A stretch of 64,000 bases of DNA from Candidatus Sericytochromatia bacterium S15B-MN24 CBMW_12 (GTDB taxonomy: Bacteria; Cyanobacteriota; Sericytochromatia; S15B-MN24; UBA4093), in assembly GCA_002083825.1 (NCBI GenBank), contig DAZV01000030.1:62001-126000 (forward strand), written 5' to 3'. Made by a program: the position numbers and the translations under genes. Below the pieces are notes generated by a model, which saw nothing but the letters and a program-made list of their open reading frames with translations, did not search any database and was not told where the DNA came from. Numbering within the stretch: the stretch's first letter is position 1; each line of letters starts with the position of its first letter. Shown piece after piece: positions 41,671-53,654 of this stretch.

Positions 41671-42894
41671 TCAGTCCCTGGCCGTGAGGGTGGGGTTGGC
41701 GATGAAGGTGTCGAGGTCGAGCTTCATCCGGACCTGAAGGCCGTCTTGACGGAATTGCATGGCATCGAGCCGTCCGCGATCCTTCAAGACGGCGTTGAGG
41801 TCCATCCGCAAGCTGTTACCGTCCTGTACCGGGGCGAGTCCCGCCGCCTCGAAGGTCTTGGCGAGCTCACCGAGCGCCTTGGTGATGCTCGGTTTCACCG
41901 TCAGTTCCGTTCCCTCGATCGTGAAGTCCAGATCCAGCCGAATCATCATTCGGCTGGCCTCTAGCGGCATGTTGGCGGCTTCCTTGTGCCCGGCGGCCAG
42001 GCCGAGCAGCGCGATGAGCACTTTGCCGGCGTTCACGACGTCGCTTCCATCCTTGAATTCCGCCGAGCCGTCGATCTTGCCTCCCCCGTCTCTCAGGGAT
42101 ACCTTGGAGACCTCGTAATCAGGGGCGAGCGCTCCCTTGAGCAGGGCCTGAAGACCGGCTGAATCCGCCTCCAGCGTCAAATCCGACTGGGGCGAGCGGT
42201 TCTCCGCGGGGGCCATGCCATGGCTTTTCATGGCGAGGTTCAGGTCGCCCGTCGCCGTGGCCGACAACCCGAGCTGCGTCTTCGCGAGGTCGATGGTCAG
42301 CCCGGCCGGTAGGGCATTGAGGTGGCGAAGGAGGGTGTTAGGGTCCAGGGTCACCACGCCCTGATCGGGATGGGCCTTGGTTCCGAGGCTCCACTGGAGT
42401 TCCGAGGCCAGTTCTTTGCAGACCTTTCCGGTGATCCACCGGTGCTGAATGCCGAAGCGGCTCGAGTCACCCAGGGGGATGCGGAGGTTATCCAGCTTGA
42501 ATCCGACGCCTTGCCCGATGACTTCGGGCTTGAGGTCGACCGTGAAGGGAACGGTCATGCCGAGCTTGGTGACGCTGGCGCGAACGGTGTAGGCGCGGCG
42601 CGTGGGATCGAAGGAGATCGTGGCGTTCGAGACGGCCTTGCTCTTGCCGAGGGCGTGCTGGAGGAGCCGTTCGGTGAACAGGCGGCTGAAGCCGATTTGA
42701 CCGTTGGCGAGCACGCTCGGGCCATCGACGAGGCGGAGGCGGAGGTCGGCTTCGAGGAGGCGATCGCGGGGGGCTTTGGCGATGTCGAGACGATCGCCCG
42801 CGGGCACCGGCTTGGCCGCTGAGGGAGCCGCGGGGGGCTCTTGGCGTCGAAGGGGTTGGGGGGTCGATTGAAGCGCCTTGTGGATCGTCGTCAT
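41671..42894 (-). CDS. hypothetical protein, beta-rich, LmeA/DUF2993-like
   Basis: The 407-residue protein is not securely placed. After a Pro-rich N-terminus (10-45), long stretches alternate polar and hydrophobic residues (RRAYTVRASVTKLGMTVPFT, LTIDLAKTQLGLSATATGDL). This indicates an elongated beta structure such as the lipid-binding LmeA/DUF2993 or TULIP-like proteins. There is no signal peptide. The gene stands alone between the antiporter and PEPCK. I see no catalytic motif. The end is immediately next to the dispersed repeat. Confidence 0.6.
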   Translation of the reverse strand: MTTIHKALQSTPQPLRRQEPPAAPSAAKPVPAGDRLDIAKAPRDRLLEADLRLRLVDGPSVLANGQIGFSRLFTERLLQHALGKSKAVSNATISFDPTRRAYTVRASVTKLGMTVPFTVDLKPEVIGQGVGFKLDNLRIPLGDSSRFGIQHRWITGKVCKELASELQWSLGTKAHPDQGVVTLDPNTLLRHLNALPAGLTIDLAKTQLGLSATATGDLNLAMKSHGMAPAENRSPQSDLTLEADSAGLQALLKGALAPDYEVSKVSLRDGGGKIDGSAEFKDGSDVVNAGKVLIALLGLAAGHKEAANMPLEASRMMIRLDLDFTIEGTELTVKPSITKALGELAKTFEAAGLAPVQDGNSLRMDLNAVLKDRGRLDAMQFRQDGLQVRMKLDLDTFIANPTLTARD

Positions 42895-43028
42895 GTTGCC
42901 TCCCGGATGGCCGTTGTCTGAAGGATCTTATACCCCTTTTTGCTTACTTGCTTGCGGGAAACGATTCCGAGCTTTCGTGGAACGCCGAACGCCGGGAGCC
43001 CTGGGGCTCCCGGCGTTGCGGACGGCGA

Positions 43029-44876
<1,848 letters not shown>

Positions 44877-44895
44877 CTTTCACTCCTTCGTGAGA

Positions 44896-46539
44896 TCAAC
44901 CGATGTCGAGGGCCCAGATCAAGATCTGGGCCGCGAGGATCTTGGCGATCATGGCAGTTGGCATAATAGCAGTATAAACCACATTCGGAGCTTCGGAGTG
45001 CGATCGATCGCCCGCAAACGTAAGTAGCGCGGGCTGTGTCTGCCCTCCGGCCAGTACTCCGGCGGCGCTCACCCAGTCCATGCGCAGTACCAGCATGGCG
45101 CCGCCGAGCAGGATCAGGGTTGCCAGCAGCGTGAGCCCCGCTCCGACGGCGATCAGCAGGGGGCCCTGGCTGGCGAGCGCTTCGGCGAAGTTGCCGCCGG
45201 CCCGCAGTCCGACGGCCGAGAAGAAGAGCACGAGTCCCAGCTGCCGGAAGGCCAGGTTGGCGGCGGGTGGCAAGCTCCAGATGAGCGGGCCGGTCCGGCC
45301 GATCCAGCCCAGGATCAGGGCCGCCACGAGGGGACCGCCGGCGATCCCGAGATGGATCGTGGCTCCGCCGGGCAAGGGCACCTCGATGAGGCCCAGGAGG
45401 ATGCCTAGAACGATGCCCACGGAGAGCGAGAGGAAGTCCGTCTCGCTGAACGCGCGGCTCGAGTCCCCGAGGTAGTGGACGATGTCGGGCATCTGGCCGG
45501 CTCGAGCGACGACGCGGAGTCTGTCGCCCCGTTCCAGGACGGTTTGGGCCGTCGGGACGAAGTCCTGGTCGCCGCGCCTGACCCGGGTCACGACCGCCCC
45601 GAAACGCCTCTCGAGGCCTATCTCGCCTAGCTTTCGGCCGATGAGTCGGGGAGTCGAGAGGATCAGGCGCCGGAAGTCCACCTGCTCGCGGCATTGTTCG
45701 GGTCCCATGGCCCCCCCGACCGCGTGCCCGATGAGGTCTCGAGCCTTTTCGAGCTCGGCCTCGGTACCCACGACGTGCAGGACGTCTCCGGCTTCCAGGA
45801 TGGTGCTGGGCAGGGCGACCCTCACGCTGTCGCCCCGTTGCACGCGGCTGACCCTGACCGGGAGTTCGGCGAGGGGAGAATGGGCGATGGGCTTGCCGAT
45901 GAGGGCTTCGGTCGTGACGACGAGGTTCATGGCGGCCGGCGCGCCCTGATGCTCGCCGTTCGAGTCCTCGGCTTGCTTGACGGCTGCGGGCAAGTCGATC
46001 TTGCCCATTTGCAAGACGAGTTCGGCGAGCAGGATGGGGAGGGCGACTCCCAGGGGGTAGGCGATGGAGTAGCCGACCGTGGGTAGCAGGGCGTTGGGGG
46101 AGCTTCGCAGCGACTCGGAAACCGCCGCCAGGGCCGGCGTGTTGGTGATGGCCCCGCATAAGAGCCCGATGCCGAGCTCCGGGGAGATTCCCAGGATGCG
46201 GACGGCCAGGGCGGCCGCGATCGCCGTTCCCCCGACGGCCACCAGCGCCAGCAGGGTGAGGCCGATTCCGCTCTTGCGAAGAATCCGGAAGAAGAGGGGG
46301 CCTGCCTGGACTCCGATGGCGTAAACGAAGATCAGGAGTCCGAATTGGCTGACGAGTTCGGGGAGTTCGAACGCGTGCCCGCCCCATAGCCCCAAGCCGA
46401 GGCCCGCGAAGAGGACCGCGGCCACTCCGAGGCCAATGCCCCTGAACTTGAGAAGGCTGAGCAGGTACCCGAGGCCGACCGTCAGGAAGAGCAGCAGAAG
46501 AGGTTGGGCGGCCAGGGCCTCGCGCATGGGGTCCAGCAC
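44896..46539 (-). CDS. AAE-family antiporter (YidE/AspT-like)
   Basis: The 547-residue protein has two blocks of about five transmembrane helices (residues 10-180 and 380-545), separated by two TrkA-C (RCK_C) domains (about 210-370). That is the plan of the aspartate:alanine exchanger and its YidE/YbjL relatives. The phrase LLIFVYAIGVQAGPLFF and its second-half counterpart LGLVLFFSAVGLRAGGNF are the family's duplicated core. It probably moves a dicarboxylate or amino acid across the inner membrane. It starts 2 bp after the UspA-like gene and ends 19 bp before pckG. Confidence 0.85.
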   Translation of the reverse strand: MLDPMREALAAQPLLLLFLTVGLGYLLSLLKFRGIGLGVAAVLFAGLGLGLWGGHAFELPELVSQFGLLIFVYAIGVQAGPLFFRILRKSGIGLTLLALVAVGGTAIAAALAVRILGISPELGIGLLCGAITNTPALAAVSESLRSSPNALLPTVGYSIAYPLGVALPILLAELVLQMGKIDLPAAVKQAEDSNGEHQGAPAAMNLVVTTEALIGKPIAHSPLAELPVRVSRVQRGDSVRVALPSTILEAGDVLHVVGTEAELEKARDLIGHAVGGAMGPEQCREQVDFRRLILSTPRLIGRKLGEIGLERRFGAVVTRVRRGDQDFVPTAQTVLERGDRLRVVARAGQMPDIVHYLGDSSRAFSETDFLSLSVGIVLGILLGLIEVPLPGGATIHLGIAGGPLVAALILGWIGRTGPLIWSLPPAANLAFRQLGLVLFFSAVGLRAGGNFAEALASQGPLLIAVGAGLTLLATLILLGGAMLVLRMDWVSAAGVLAGGQTQPALLTFAGDRSHSEAPNVVYTAIMPTAMIAKILAAQILIWALDIG

Positions 46540-46541
46540 GG

Positions 46542-47006
46542 CTAGTTTTGGAGGGTAGCCGCCTCTTCCAGGCTGCTACGCAGAGGCTCCTTGTCGAAGG
46601 GGAACATGAGCAATCCGCAAGTGGCGTGCTTGAAGACGCGTTCGGAGACGCTCTGGCGCATGGGGTCTCCCACGTGGTTGCGGGTTCCCAGGACGATCAG
46701 ATCCGCCTCGAAGGCCTGGGCTTCCGCCACGATCGTCTCGGCGGGAGTGCCGATCTTGACCTTGGCCGAGGCCTTGAAGCCGGCGAGTTCCAGTTCTTGG
46801 AGAGCCTCGTCGAGGGCTTCGAGGGCGTCGTCGGCCATCGCGTTGGTGGTCTCGATCAGGCGTGGATCATGACGGGACGCCTCGCGCGCGGGAATGACCG
46901 AGAGGACCTGGACCTCGCAGGAGCCGGTGCGCATCATCTGCACGAAGCGGCGCACCGCTTCCAGGGAACAGCGGGAAGACTCGGTGGCAATCAGGACGCG
47001 CTGCAT
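46542..47006 (-). CDS. universal stress protein (UspA family)
   Basis: The 154-residue protein has the Usp fold: VLIATESSRCSLEAVRRF at the start, the IGTPAETIVAEA segment and VLGTRNHVG near the end. The usual ATP-binding sequence GxxGxxxxxxxxxG(S/T) is only partly kept, so nucleotide binding is uncertain. Usp proteins are induced on stress and often control partner transporters or enzymes. It is the first gene of a likely operon with the AAE-type antiporter and pckG. The ATG follows GGAGTGAGAAGATC. Confidence 0.87.
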   Translation of the reverse strand: MQRVLIATESSRCSLEAVRRFVQMMRTGSCEVQVLSVIPAREASRHDPRLIETTNAMADDALEALDEALQELELAGFKASAKVKIGTPAETIVAEAQAFEADLIVLGTRNHVGDPMRQSVSERVFKHATCGLLMFPFDKEPLRSSLEEAATLQN

Positions 47007-47140
47007 GATCTTCTCACTCCTATTTTTTCGGAGCCGGCTTGATTCAAGGCCGGCTTGGCTCTTTTACACCGCCCTCATGCTAGACTGCCCGGCGCCGCTG
47101 CGCAACCGGAATAAGTCCTGAACGATGGATAAGATCGCGA

Positions 47141-47168
47141 GAAGGCCTGCGCCTCGGCGCAGACCTTC
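47141..47168 (-). terminator. hairpin after the cupin gene
   Basis: GAAGGTCTGCGCC and GGCGCAGGCCTTC (minus strand) pair over 13 bp with one mismatch and a two-base loop. The T-tract is poor. Confidence 0.5.
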
Positions 47169-47224
47169 CCGACCCGACGTTTCGACGACGCGTCTTGTGT
47201 ATTAGCTCATGACCTTGTATTAGC

Positions 47225-47554
47225 TCAAGGCTGTTCCTCGGACGGCGGAGCCGTCGCCTCGATGGCCGTGAAGTCTTCAAGGATGGTGTAGCGATGGGCG
47301 GCGCCCCGGGGCACGACCCAGGAATCCCCGGGCTCGAGCTTGAAGATCTGATCCTCGACGGTCAACTCGGCGCGGCCGCAAAGGACGTAGCCCACGGTCT
47401 CGTAGTCCCGCCGCGTGGTGGATTTCGGCTCCGCGGGCGGTTCGTTCTCCCAGAGTCGCATCCCGACGCTCGTTCCCGTGGCCAAGAACCTTTGTCCCTG
47501 CGAACCGAGCTTCGAGTTCGCGACGTTGACCTTGCCGACTGAGGTTTGCGCCAT
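47225..47554 (-). CDS. cupin-domain protein
   Basis: The 109-residue protein is a single small cupin barrel. The first motif is reduced (YETVGYVLCGRAELTV), and the second is GDSWVVPRGAAHRY with one histidine. The classic metal-binding His-x-His-Glu of motif one is missing, so a catalytic metal site is doubtful. It may bind a ligand or act in regulation instead. The ATG follows GAGAGGAGGCCGTC. It is divergent from tex. A short repeat (GTATTAGCTCA, twice, 47198-47226) overlaps its stop codon. Confidence 0.75.
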   Translation of the reverse strand: MAQTSVGKVNVANSKLGSQGQRFLATGTSVGMRLWENEPPAEPKSTTRRDYETVGYVLCGRAELTVEDQIFKLEPGDSWVVPRGAAHRYTILEDFTAIEATAPPSEEQP

Positions 47555-47697
47555 GACGGCCTCCTCTCTTCACTCGCGATATCCTGTCCATGACAGCAGG
47601 TCGACGCGAAGTTGAAAACAGCCGAGCCGCAGAAAATGAAACCGTCGAGCTTCCGGTACGGTCGACCCGCCCCGCAAGATATGGCATGCTAGATACC

Positions 47698-49887
47698 ATG
47701 AAAGATGCCATCCAACTCTCCGACGCCTCCGCGATCGCCCGCGACCTCGCCCGCGATCTCGGCCTCAACGCCCTCCAAGCCGAGCGCGTCATCGCCCTTT
47801 TCGACGACGGAAACACCATTCCCTTCATCGCCCGCTACCGCAAGGAAGTCACCGACGGCCTCGACGAGGTCCAGTTGCGCGCCTTGCAAGAGGGCCTCTC
47901 CCGGCGCCGCAAGCTCGATGAACGCCGCAAGGAAATCCGGCACGCGCTCCAAGAGTTCGGGCAGCTGACCCCGGAACTGGCCCGCCGACTCGACGCCGCC
48001 GACAAGCTCACCGTGCTCGAAGACCTCTACCTGCCCTTCCGCCCCAAGCGCCGCACCCGCGCCATGATCGCCCGCGAGCGCGGCCTCGCTCCGCTGGCCG
48101 ACCTCATGCGCCAAGCCAAGGGCGAGCCTCCCCTGACGGCCGCCGAGCGCTTCGTGAACGCGAGCCTCGAAGTTGCCACGCCCCAGGACGCGCTCGCCGG
48201 AGCCCGCGACATCCTCGCCGAGACCGTGAGCGAGGATCCCGAGGTTCGCGGCCGATCCCGCGCGCTCGCCATGCGCGAGGCCCTGCTCACGGCGGCCAAG
48301 GCCCCCAAGGGCGAGGATCCGCAGGGCAAGTACGCCCAGTACTACGCCTTCTCGGAACCCGTCGTCCGCGTGCAACCCCACCGGGTGCTGGCCTGCGATC
48401 GCGGCGAAACCGAGGGCGTCCTCAAGGTCGGACTCTCGCTTCCCGACGACCGGATCCTCGACGTGATGCGCTCGGCCATCCCCCGACCTTCCCATCCCCT
48501 CTGGCGCGACCAGATCGAACTCGCCCTCGCCGACGGCTACAAGCGACTGCTCGCTCCCGCCCTCGAGCGCGACGTCCGCTCCGCCTTGACGGAGAAGGCC
48601 CAGGGGCACGCCATCACCGTCTTCGCCTCGAACCTGAAGGCGCTCCTGCTGCAGCCGCCCCTGCGTGGACAGACCGTGCTCGGGCTCGACCCGGGATTCC
48701 GGACCGGCTGCAAGGTCGTGGTGGTCGATCCCACCGGGAATCCCTTGTTCGACGGCATCGTCATTTACCCGCACGAGCCTCAGAAGCGCTGGACCGAAGC
48801 CGTCGAGACCCTTCGCCACCTCATCCGGAAACACGGGGTCGGAGTCGTCGCCATCGGCAACGGAACCGCCAGCCGGGAAACCGAGGCCCTGGTCGCCGAG
48901 GTCATCCGCGAGATGGCGGGGGTCGGCTACGTGATGGTTTCCGAGTCGGGAGCCAGCGTCTACTCGGCTTCCGACGTGGCTCGCGAGGAGTTCCCGGATC
49001 TCGACGCCACCCAGCGGGGGACCATCTCGATCGCGCGCAGGCTGCAAGATCCGCTCGCGGAGCTGGTGAAGATCGACCCCCAGGCCATCGGCGTGGGACT
49101 TTACCAGCACGACCTGGATCAGAAGGCCCTGGGAGCCTCCCTGGACGGCGTGGTCGAGGACGCCGTCAACCACGTGGGGGTGGATCTCAATACCGCCTCG
49201 TCCTCCCTTTTGACCCGGGTCGCCGGCCTGAACAAGAAGGTCGCCAAGGCGATCGTCGATCAGCGGGCCGCCGAGGGTCCCTTCAAGAAGCGTGCCGAGC
49301 TGCTCAAGGTCAAGGGTCTCGGCGCGAAGACCTACGAGCAAGCCGCTGGGTTTCTCCGCATCCCCAGTGGCCTCGACCCGCTCGACAACACCGCCATCCA
49401 TCCCGAGTCCTACCCCGCGACCCGTAAGCTACTGAGCAAGTTGGGGCTGGATGCGGGGGACCGGGAACTGGGCAAGGCGATAGCGGCTCGTCGCGGCGTG
49501 CTCGACCTCGAAGCCCTGGCCGGCGAGCTTGGCCTCGGCCTTCCCACGTTGCAGGACATCCTGGACAACCTGTCGAAACCGGGACGAGATCCGCGCGAGG
49601 ATCTGCCGAAACCTCACCTCAGGCAGGACGTTCTGCGCATGGAGGACCTCAAGGCGGGAATGCGCGTCACCGGGACGGTCCGCAACGTGGTGGACTTCGG
49701 AGCCTTCGTGGACATCGGGGTGAAGCAGGACGGCCTGATCCACGTCTCGGAGCTGGCCGATCGCTTCATTCGCAATCCCCTGGAGGCCGTTTCCGTGGGG
49801 GACGTCATGGAGGTCGAGGTCCTGGAAATCGACTCCAAGCGCGGGCGCATCTCGCTGAGCCGCCGGCGGGTCCTCTTGCCGCAGTGA
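47698..49887 (+). CDS. tex: Tex-family RNA-binding transcription accessory protein
   Basis: The 729-residue product has the Tex layout: an N-terminal helical region, the GNTIPFIARYRKEVTDGLDE phrase, a YqgF/RNase H-like domain (TVLGLDPGFRTGCKVVVVD), helix-hairpin-helix repeats (KAIVDQRAAEGPFKKRAELLKVKGLG) and a C-terminal S1 domain (GTVRNVVDFGAFVDIGVKQDG). Tex binds RNA and affects transcription and stress survival. I chose ATG 47698; ATG 47686 and an open frame to 47590 exist, none with a clear ribosome site. The SNF2 gene follows after 13 bp. Confidence 0.93.
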   Translation: MKDAIQLSDASAIARDLARDLGLNALQAERVIALFDDGNTIPFIARYRKEVTDGLDEVQLRALQEGLSRRRKLDERRKEIRHALQEFGQLTPELARRLDAADKLTVLEDLYLPFRPKRRTRAMIARERGLAPLADLMRQAKGEPPLTAAERFVNASLEVATPQDALAGARDILAETVSEDPEVRGRSRALAMREALLTAAKAPKGEDPQGKYAQYYAFSEPVVRVQPHRVLACDRGETEGVLKVGLSLPDDRILDVMRSAIPRPSHPLWRDQIELALADGYKRLLAPALERDVRSALTEKAQGHAITVFASNLKALLLQPPLRGQTVLGLDPGFRTGCKVVVVDPTGNPLFDGIVIYPHEPQKRWTEAVETLRHLIRKHGVGVVAIGNGTASRETEALVAEVIREMAGVGYVMVSESGASVYSASDVAREEFPDLDATQRGTISIARRLQDPLAELVKIDPQAIGVGLYQHDLDQKALGASLDGVVEDAVNHVGVDLNTASSSLLTRVAGLNKKVAKAIVDQRAAEGPFKKRAELLKVKGLGAKTYEQAAGFLRIPSGLDPLDNTAIHPESYPATRKLLSKLGLDAGDRELGKAIAARRGVLDLEALAGELGLGLPTLQDILDNLSKPGRDPREDLPKPHLRQDVLRMEDLKAGMRVTGTVRNVVDFGAFVDIGVKQDGLIHVSELADRFIRNPLEAVSVGDVMEVEVLEIDSKRGRISLSRRRVLLPQ

Positions 49888-49900
49888 CCCGCGCGCAGCC

Positions 49901-51601
49901 ATGACGTCGGCGAGTTCCCCTCAGCTCGAGGTTGCGCATCGCGACGGCGAGATCCACCTGACCTTTCCCTTCCAGCCGCTCTGGGTGCAGGCCATCAAGC
50001 GCGTCAAGGTTCGGGACTTCGACCCCAAGAAGCGGGCCTGGGTGGTTCCCGATCGCCTGGCGCCCGATCTGCTCGCTCACCTGGAAGCGGTCGAGGCTCC
50101 CGCCGATGCGCTGGAGATCCTGCGTCTCATCGCGGGTGAGGCCCTGAGTCGCGCGGCAGCTGCCGACGTCCGGGCCGCCGAAGCCTATCGGCGAGTTCTT
50201 CCCCGCATTTCCGGGCGTTACCCGGGGCTCTTCCGGCACCAGTTGGAGGGCATCGAGTTCTTGCTCACGCCGCGCCCGATGCGCGGAGCGCTTCTGGCGG
50301 ACGACATGGGTCTGGGAAAGACGTGCCAGGCGATCGTCGCGGCCCACGAGGCCCATCCCCACGGCCGCATCTTGATCGTCTGCCCCGCTTCGGTCAAGCT
50401 CAACTGGGAGCGCGAGATCCACGCCGTCCTCGGTGCCCAGGACGTGGCCATCCTGGGGCGGGACAAGGGTCCTTCGCGCTGGACCGTGATCAACTACGAC
50501 CGTCTGAGAACGCATCGCTCCGAGCTTTCGTCCACGGAATGGGCCTGCCTGATCCTCGACGAGGCTCATTATCTCAAGAACCGGCATTCCCAGCGGTCGC
50601 TATTGGTGCTAGGCGGCGAGCATCGCCCCCGCAAGCGCGGCAAGCTTCCTGCCGGCCGGATCCGGGGGCTCGTGGAGCGGGCCGAGCGTGTCATCTTGCT
50701 GACCGGGACGCCCATCACCAATCGCCCTTTGGATCTCTTCGCGCTCTTGAGGGCCATCGGTCATCCCCTGGGAGACGACCTCATGACCTACGCCCAGCGC
50801 TACTGCGCCGCCTTTCAGTCCGAATGGGGCTGGGACATGGGGGGGGCGTCTCATCTGGATGAGCTGCACGAGCGGCTCAAGGGCGTTCTCCTGCGGCGGA
50901 GCAAGGACGAGGTGCTGGATCTGCCTCCCAAGCTCCGGACCTACATGCCCGTGGAGGTCGACCTGGTCGCCTACCGCAAGGTCTGGTTGGATTACGTCCA
51001 GTTTCTCGCGAGCCGCAAGCGCAAGCGCATGCCGCGGTCCTTGCTTCTGGCGGAGGTGGCCAAGCTTCGGCATGCGGCGGCGCTCGCGAAGATCCCCGCG
51101 GCCGCGGCGCACGTCGAGGCGGTGCTGGAGGCCGGCGAGAAGGTCGTGGTCTTCACCTGTCACACGGGGGTGGTGGACGCCCTGCTGCAGCGCTTCGGCG
51201 CGCAGGCGGTGAGGCTGACGGGCTCGGACGACGCGCTGCAGCGCCAGGCCGCAGTCGATGCGTTTCAGGCCGATCCCGAGGTGCGGGTCTTCGTCGGCAA
51301 CCTGGTGGCGGCGGGAGTGGGCGTTTCGTTGACGGCGGCGACTCAGGTGCTCTTCGTGGATTACTCGTTCGTGCCGGCCGAGCACCTGCAGGCCGAGGAT
51401 CGGCCTTACCGCATCGGCCAGCGCAACGCGGTGACGGTGACGTATCTTTCAGCCTTGGGGACGCTGGACGAGGAGATCGAGAGGCTTCTGGCCCAGAAGC
51501 TGGCGGTGGTCTCGGAGGCCGTCGAGGGGGTGACTCCGCGGCTTCAGGAGTCGTTCCTCGACGATCTTCTGGCGGTGATGGCGCGGGAGCCGCTCACGTA
51601 A
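49901..51601 (+). CDS. SNF2-family helicase with HARP-like N-terminus
   Basis: The 566-residue product is a SWI2/SNF2 ATPase. It has Walker A DDMGLGKT (about 134-141), DEAH (about 219-222), LTGTPITNRP (motif III) and the motif VI box EDRPYRIGQR. The N-terminus has LTFPFQPLWVQAIKRVKVRD then FDPKKRAWVVP, which resembles the HARP domain of SMARCAL1, an annealing helicase that rewinds DNA at stalled forks. It is likely co-transcribed with tex, 13 bp upstream. Its last 8 bp overlap the end of the convergent kinase gene. Confidence 0.9.
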   Translation: MTSASSPQLEVAHRDGEIHLTFPFQPLWVQAIKRVKVRDFDPKKRAWVVPDRLAPDLLAHLEAVEAPADALEILRLIAGEALSRAAAADVRAAEAYRRVLPRISGRYPGLFRHQLEGIEFLLTPRPMRGALLADDMGLGKTCQAIVAAHEAHPHGRILIVCPASVKLNWEREIHAVLGAQDVAILGRDKGPSRWTVINYDRLRTHRSELSSTEWACLILDEAHYLKNRHSQRSLLVLGGEHRPRKRGKLPAGRIRGLVERAERVILLTGTPITNRPLDLFALLRAIGHPLGDDLMTYAQRYCAAFQSEWGWDMGGASHLDELHERLKGVLLRRSKDEVLDLPPKLRTYMPVEVDLVAYRKVWLDYVQFLASRKRKRMPRSLLLAEVAKLRHAAALAKIPAAAAHVEAVLEAGEKVVVFTCHTGVVDALLQRFGAQAVRLTGSDDALQRQAAVDAFQADPEVRVFVGNLVAAGVGVSLTAATQVLFVDYSFVPAEHLQAEDRPYRIGQRNAVTVTYLSALGTLDEEIERLLAQKLAVVSEAVEGVTPRLQESFLDDLLAVMAREPLT

Positions 51602-53357
51602 GCGGAAGCCGGAACCAGAACGTGCTGCCCTTTCCCTTTTCGCTCCGAACCCCGATGCTTCCTCCGTGGGCTTCGACGATGGCCTTGCTGATCGAGAGCC
51701 CGAGTCCCGTCCCTCCGCTTTGTCGGGTCGAGCTCATGTCGAGCTGCTTGAATCGCGCGAAGAGCTTGGGTAGGTCCTGCTGAGCCATACCGATTCCGTT
51801 GTCGAGCACCTCGGTGAGCAGATCCTGCCCGTCGACGCGGCTCGTCACGACGATCCGTCCGCCCGCGGGGGTGAATTTGACGGCGTTGCCCACGAGGTTC
51901 GTGAGCACCTGGACGATCCGGGGGCCGTCGAGGGTCAGCTCCAGGTGCTCGGGGAAATGGCCTGCGAGTTCGAGTCCTTTCTGTTCGGCCAGTGGCTTCA
52001 AGGTATCGAGGACCTCTCGGGCCAGGGGCGGGAAATCGGTGGTGACGGGCACCAGGTGGAGCATTCCGGACTGGATCTGGGCGAAGTCGAGCAGGTCGTT
52101 CACCAGCAGCAACATGCGTTCGGCCCCCTGGAGCAGTTTCTTGACGGCATCTTGTTGCTCGGGGTTGAGGGGACCGAGGATCTCGTCTTCGAGGATGGAG
52201 CCGAAGCCCATGATGAAGTTGAGCGGGGTCCTGAGTTCGTGGCTGATGACCGAGAGGAACTCGTCCTTGGCGCGGTCGGCGTTCCGGAGTTCGGCCGTCA
52301 TGTCGTTGGCCATGGCGAGGGCGCGACTCCGGCTGCTGGCCAGCGCCCAGATGATGCCGGCCAGGAGCGAGCTGACCAGCGATCCGCTCAGGAAGACGGC
52401 GATCGCCAGCTCTCGCTCGGCCGAGCTCCCGAACGCCGGGGTGGTGGTGTAGAGGATCGTCCAGGTCCTGCCGGCGATGGGGGCGGCGATGCTCATGTGG
52501 TAGGCCTGGGCTGAGGGGTGGAGGCCGCTGATCGCGGGGTTGTGGTCATGAAGCAAGGTTTCAGGGGAAGGGGAGCCGTCGTAGATCTCGAAGTCGATCC
52601 GGGTATGCGGCTGGGTTCCGAAAATTCCGGTGAAGAGGTCGTCGGCCCGGAAAGGAGCGTAGACGTAGCCGAGCAGGTCGGCCTTGCGCTGCGCCGCCGT
52701 GGCGAGGGGACTTTCGTTCCGGTAGAGCGGGAGGTAGATCAGGAAGCCGGGTTGCTTGTCTTCGGTGATTTCCTGGACGAGTCGCACCTTTCCGGAGAGG
52801 GCGGGCTCTGCGGTGTCGCGGGCGCGGGCCATCGCCTCGCGGCGAATCGGTTCGGAGTACATGTCGTACCCGATGGCGGCGCGGTTTCGCTCGTCCATGG
52901 GTTCGAGGTAGAGGATGGAGGTTAACTCGGGGCGATCGCCCTCGGGCCAGACCCGATAGGCGCTCAAATCGCCCCTTCGGACCTCGGCGACGTGCCTCGA
53001 GAGGTCCTGGGGGGGGATCCGGATGGCGTAGCCGATGCCCTGGATGCCTGGAAAGCGATCGGCGAGGCTCAGGGCCTCCACGAAAGCGCGCCACTTGGGG
53101 CGGTCGATCTTCCGGCTGCCCGCCATGAAGGCCCTGCCCGCGTAGAGCACGTTGATGTGAGCCTGCATGCGCTGCTCGATGGCCGTCTGGGTTCGTCGGG
53201 CCAACGCGTCGAACCGGGCGCGCTCCTGCTCCCGGGTGTTTTGAACGATGTAGAAGGTGAAGGCGGTCGTGAGCAGCATGGCCAGCATGAAAACCGCCAA
53301 GGCAACGGGAAGGCTGGCGAGCATGCGGTGATCGGGCTTAGTGGGTGGAAGCCACAT
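51594..53357 (-). CDS. CHASE-domain sensor histidine kinase
   Basis: The 587-residue protein has an N-terminal transmembrane helix (about 15-38), then a CHASE ligand-binding domain (about 70-280) with the pattern FPGIQGIGYAIRIPP and RNRAAIGYDMYSEP. A second helix follows (about 310-335), then HisKA (VISHELRTPLNFIMGF) and HATPase (NAVKFTPAGG, DNGIGM, GGTGLGLSI). No response regulator gene is adjacent, so it is an orphan. The ATG at 53357 follows GAGGAGATCCTC; the frame continues 12 codons upstream. Confidence 0.9.
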   Translation of the reverse strand: MWLPPTKPDHRMLASLPVALAVFMLAMLLTTAFTFYIVQNTREQERARFDALARRTQTAIEQRMQAHINVLYAGRAFMAGSRKIDRPKWRAFVEALSLADRFPGIQGIGYAIRIPPQDLSRHVAEVRRGDLSAYRVWPEGDRPELTSILYLEPMDERNRAAIGYDMYSEPIRREAMARARDTAEPALSGKVRLVQEITEDKQPGFLIYLPLYRNESPLATAAQRKADLLGYVYAPFRADDLFTGIFGTQPHTRIDFEIYDGSPSPETLLHDHNPAISGLHPSAQAYHMSIAAPIAGRTWTILYTTTPAFGSSAERELAIAVFLSGSLVSSLLAGIIWALASSRSRALAMANDMTAELRNADRAKDEFLSVISHELRTPLNFIMGFGSILEDEILGPLNPEQQDAVKKLLQGAERMLLLVNDLLDFAQIQSGMLHLVPVTTDFPPLAREVLDTLKPLAEQKGLELAGHFPEHLELTLDGPRIVQVLTNLVGNAVKFTPAGGRIVVTSRVDGQDLLTEVLDNGIGMAQQDLPKLFARFKQLDMSSTRQSGGTGLGLSISKAIVEAHGGSIGVRSEKGKGSTFWFRLPLT

Positions 53358-53654
53358 GAGGATCTCCTCGCAATAGGGACCCCAGATTATCATGCCCCGC
53401 GACTCCGAGGGTCGGCGCGCCGCGTGGTTGCGTCCGACCCGGCGGGATGTGAGGGATAGAGGGTCATGGAGGAAGCAGCATGCCGCTTTCCCTGGCCCAT
53501 AGTTTGCCTCTCGACGTATTTTTCATGAATGATTGGTTTAGTGACTGCTTTTGCCGCCCATGCTTTCTGAACGAACGGTTGATCGAGCAAGTCATCCGGG
53601 TATATGAACGATAGTAAAGATACCTCGCTGGCCTGAAGTCGATGGAGACCTCTG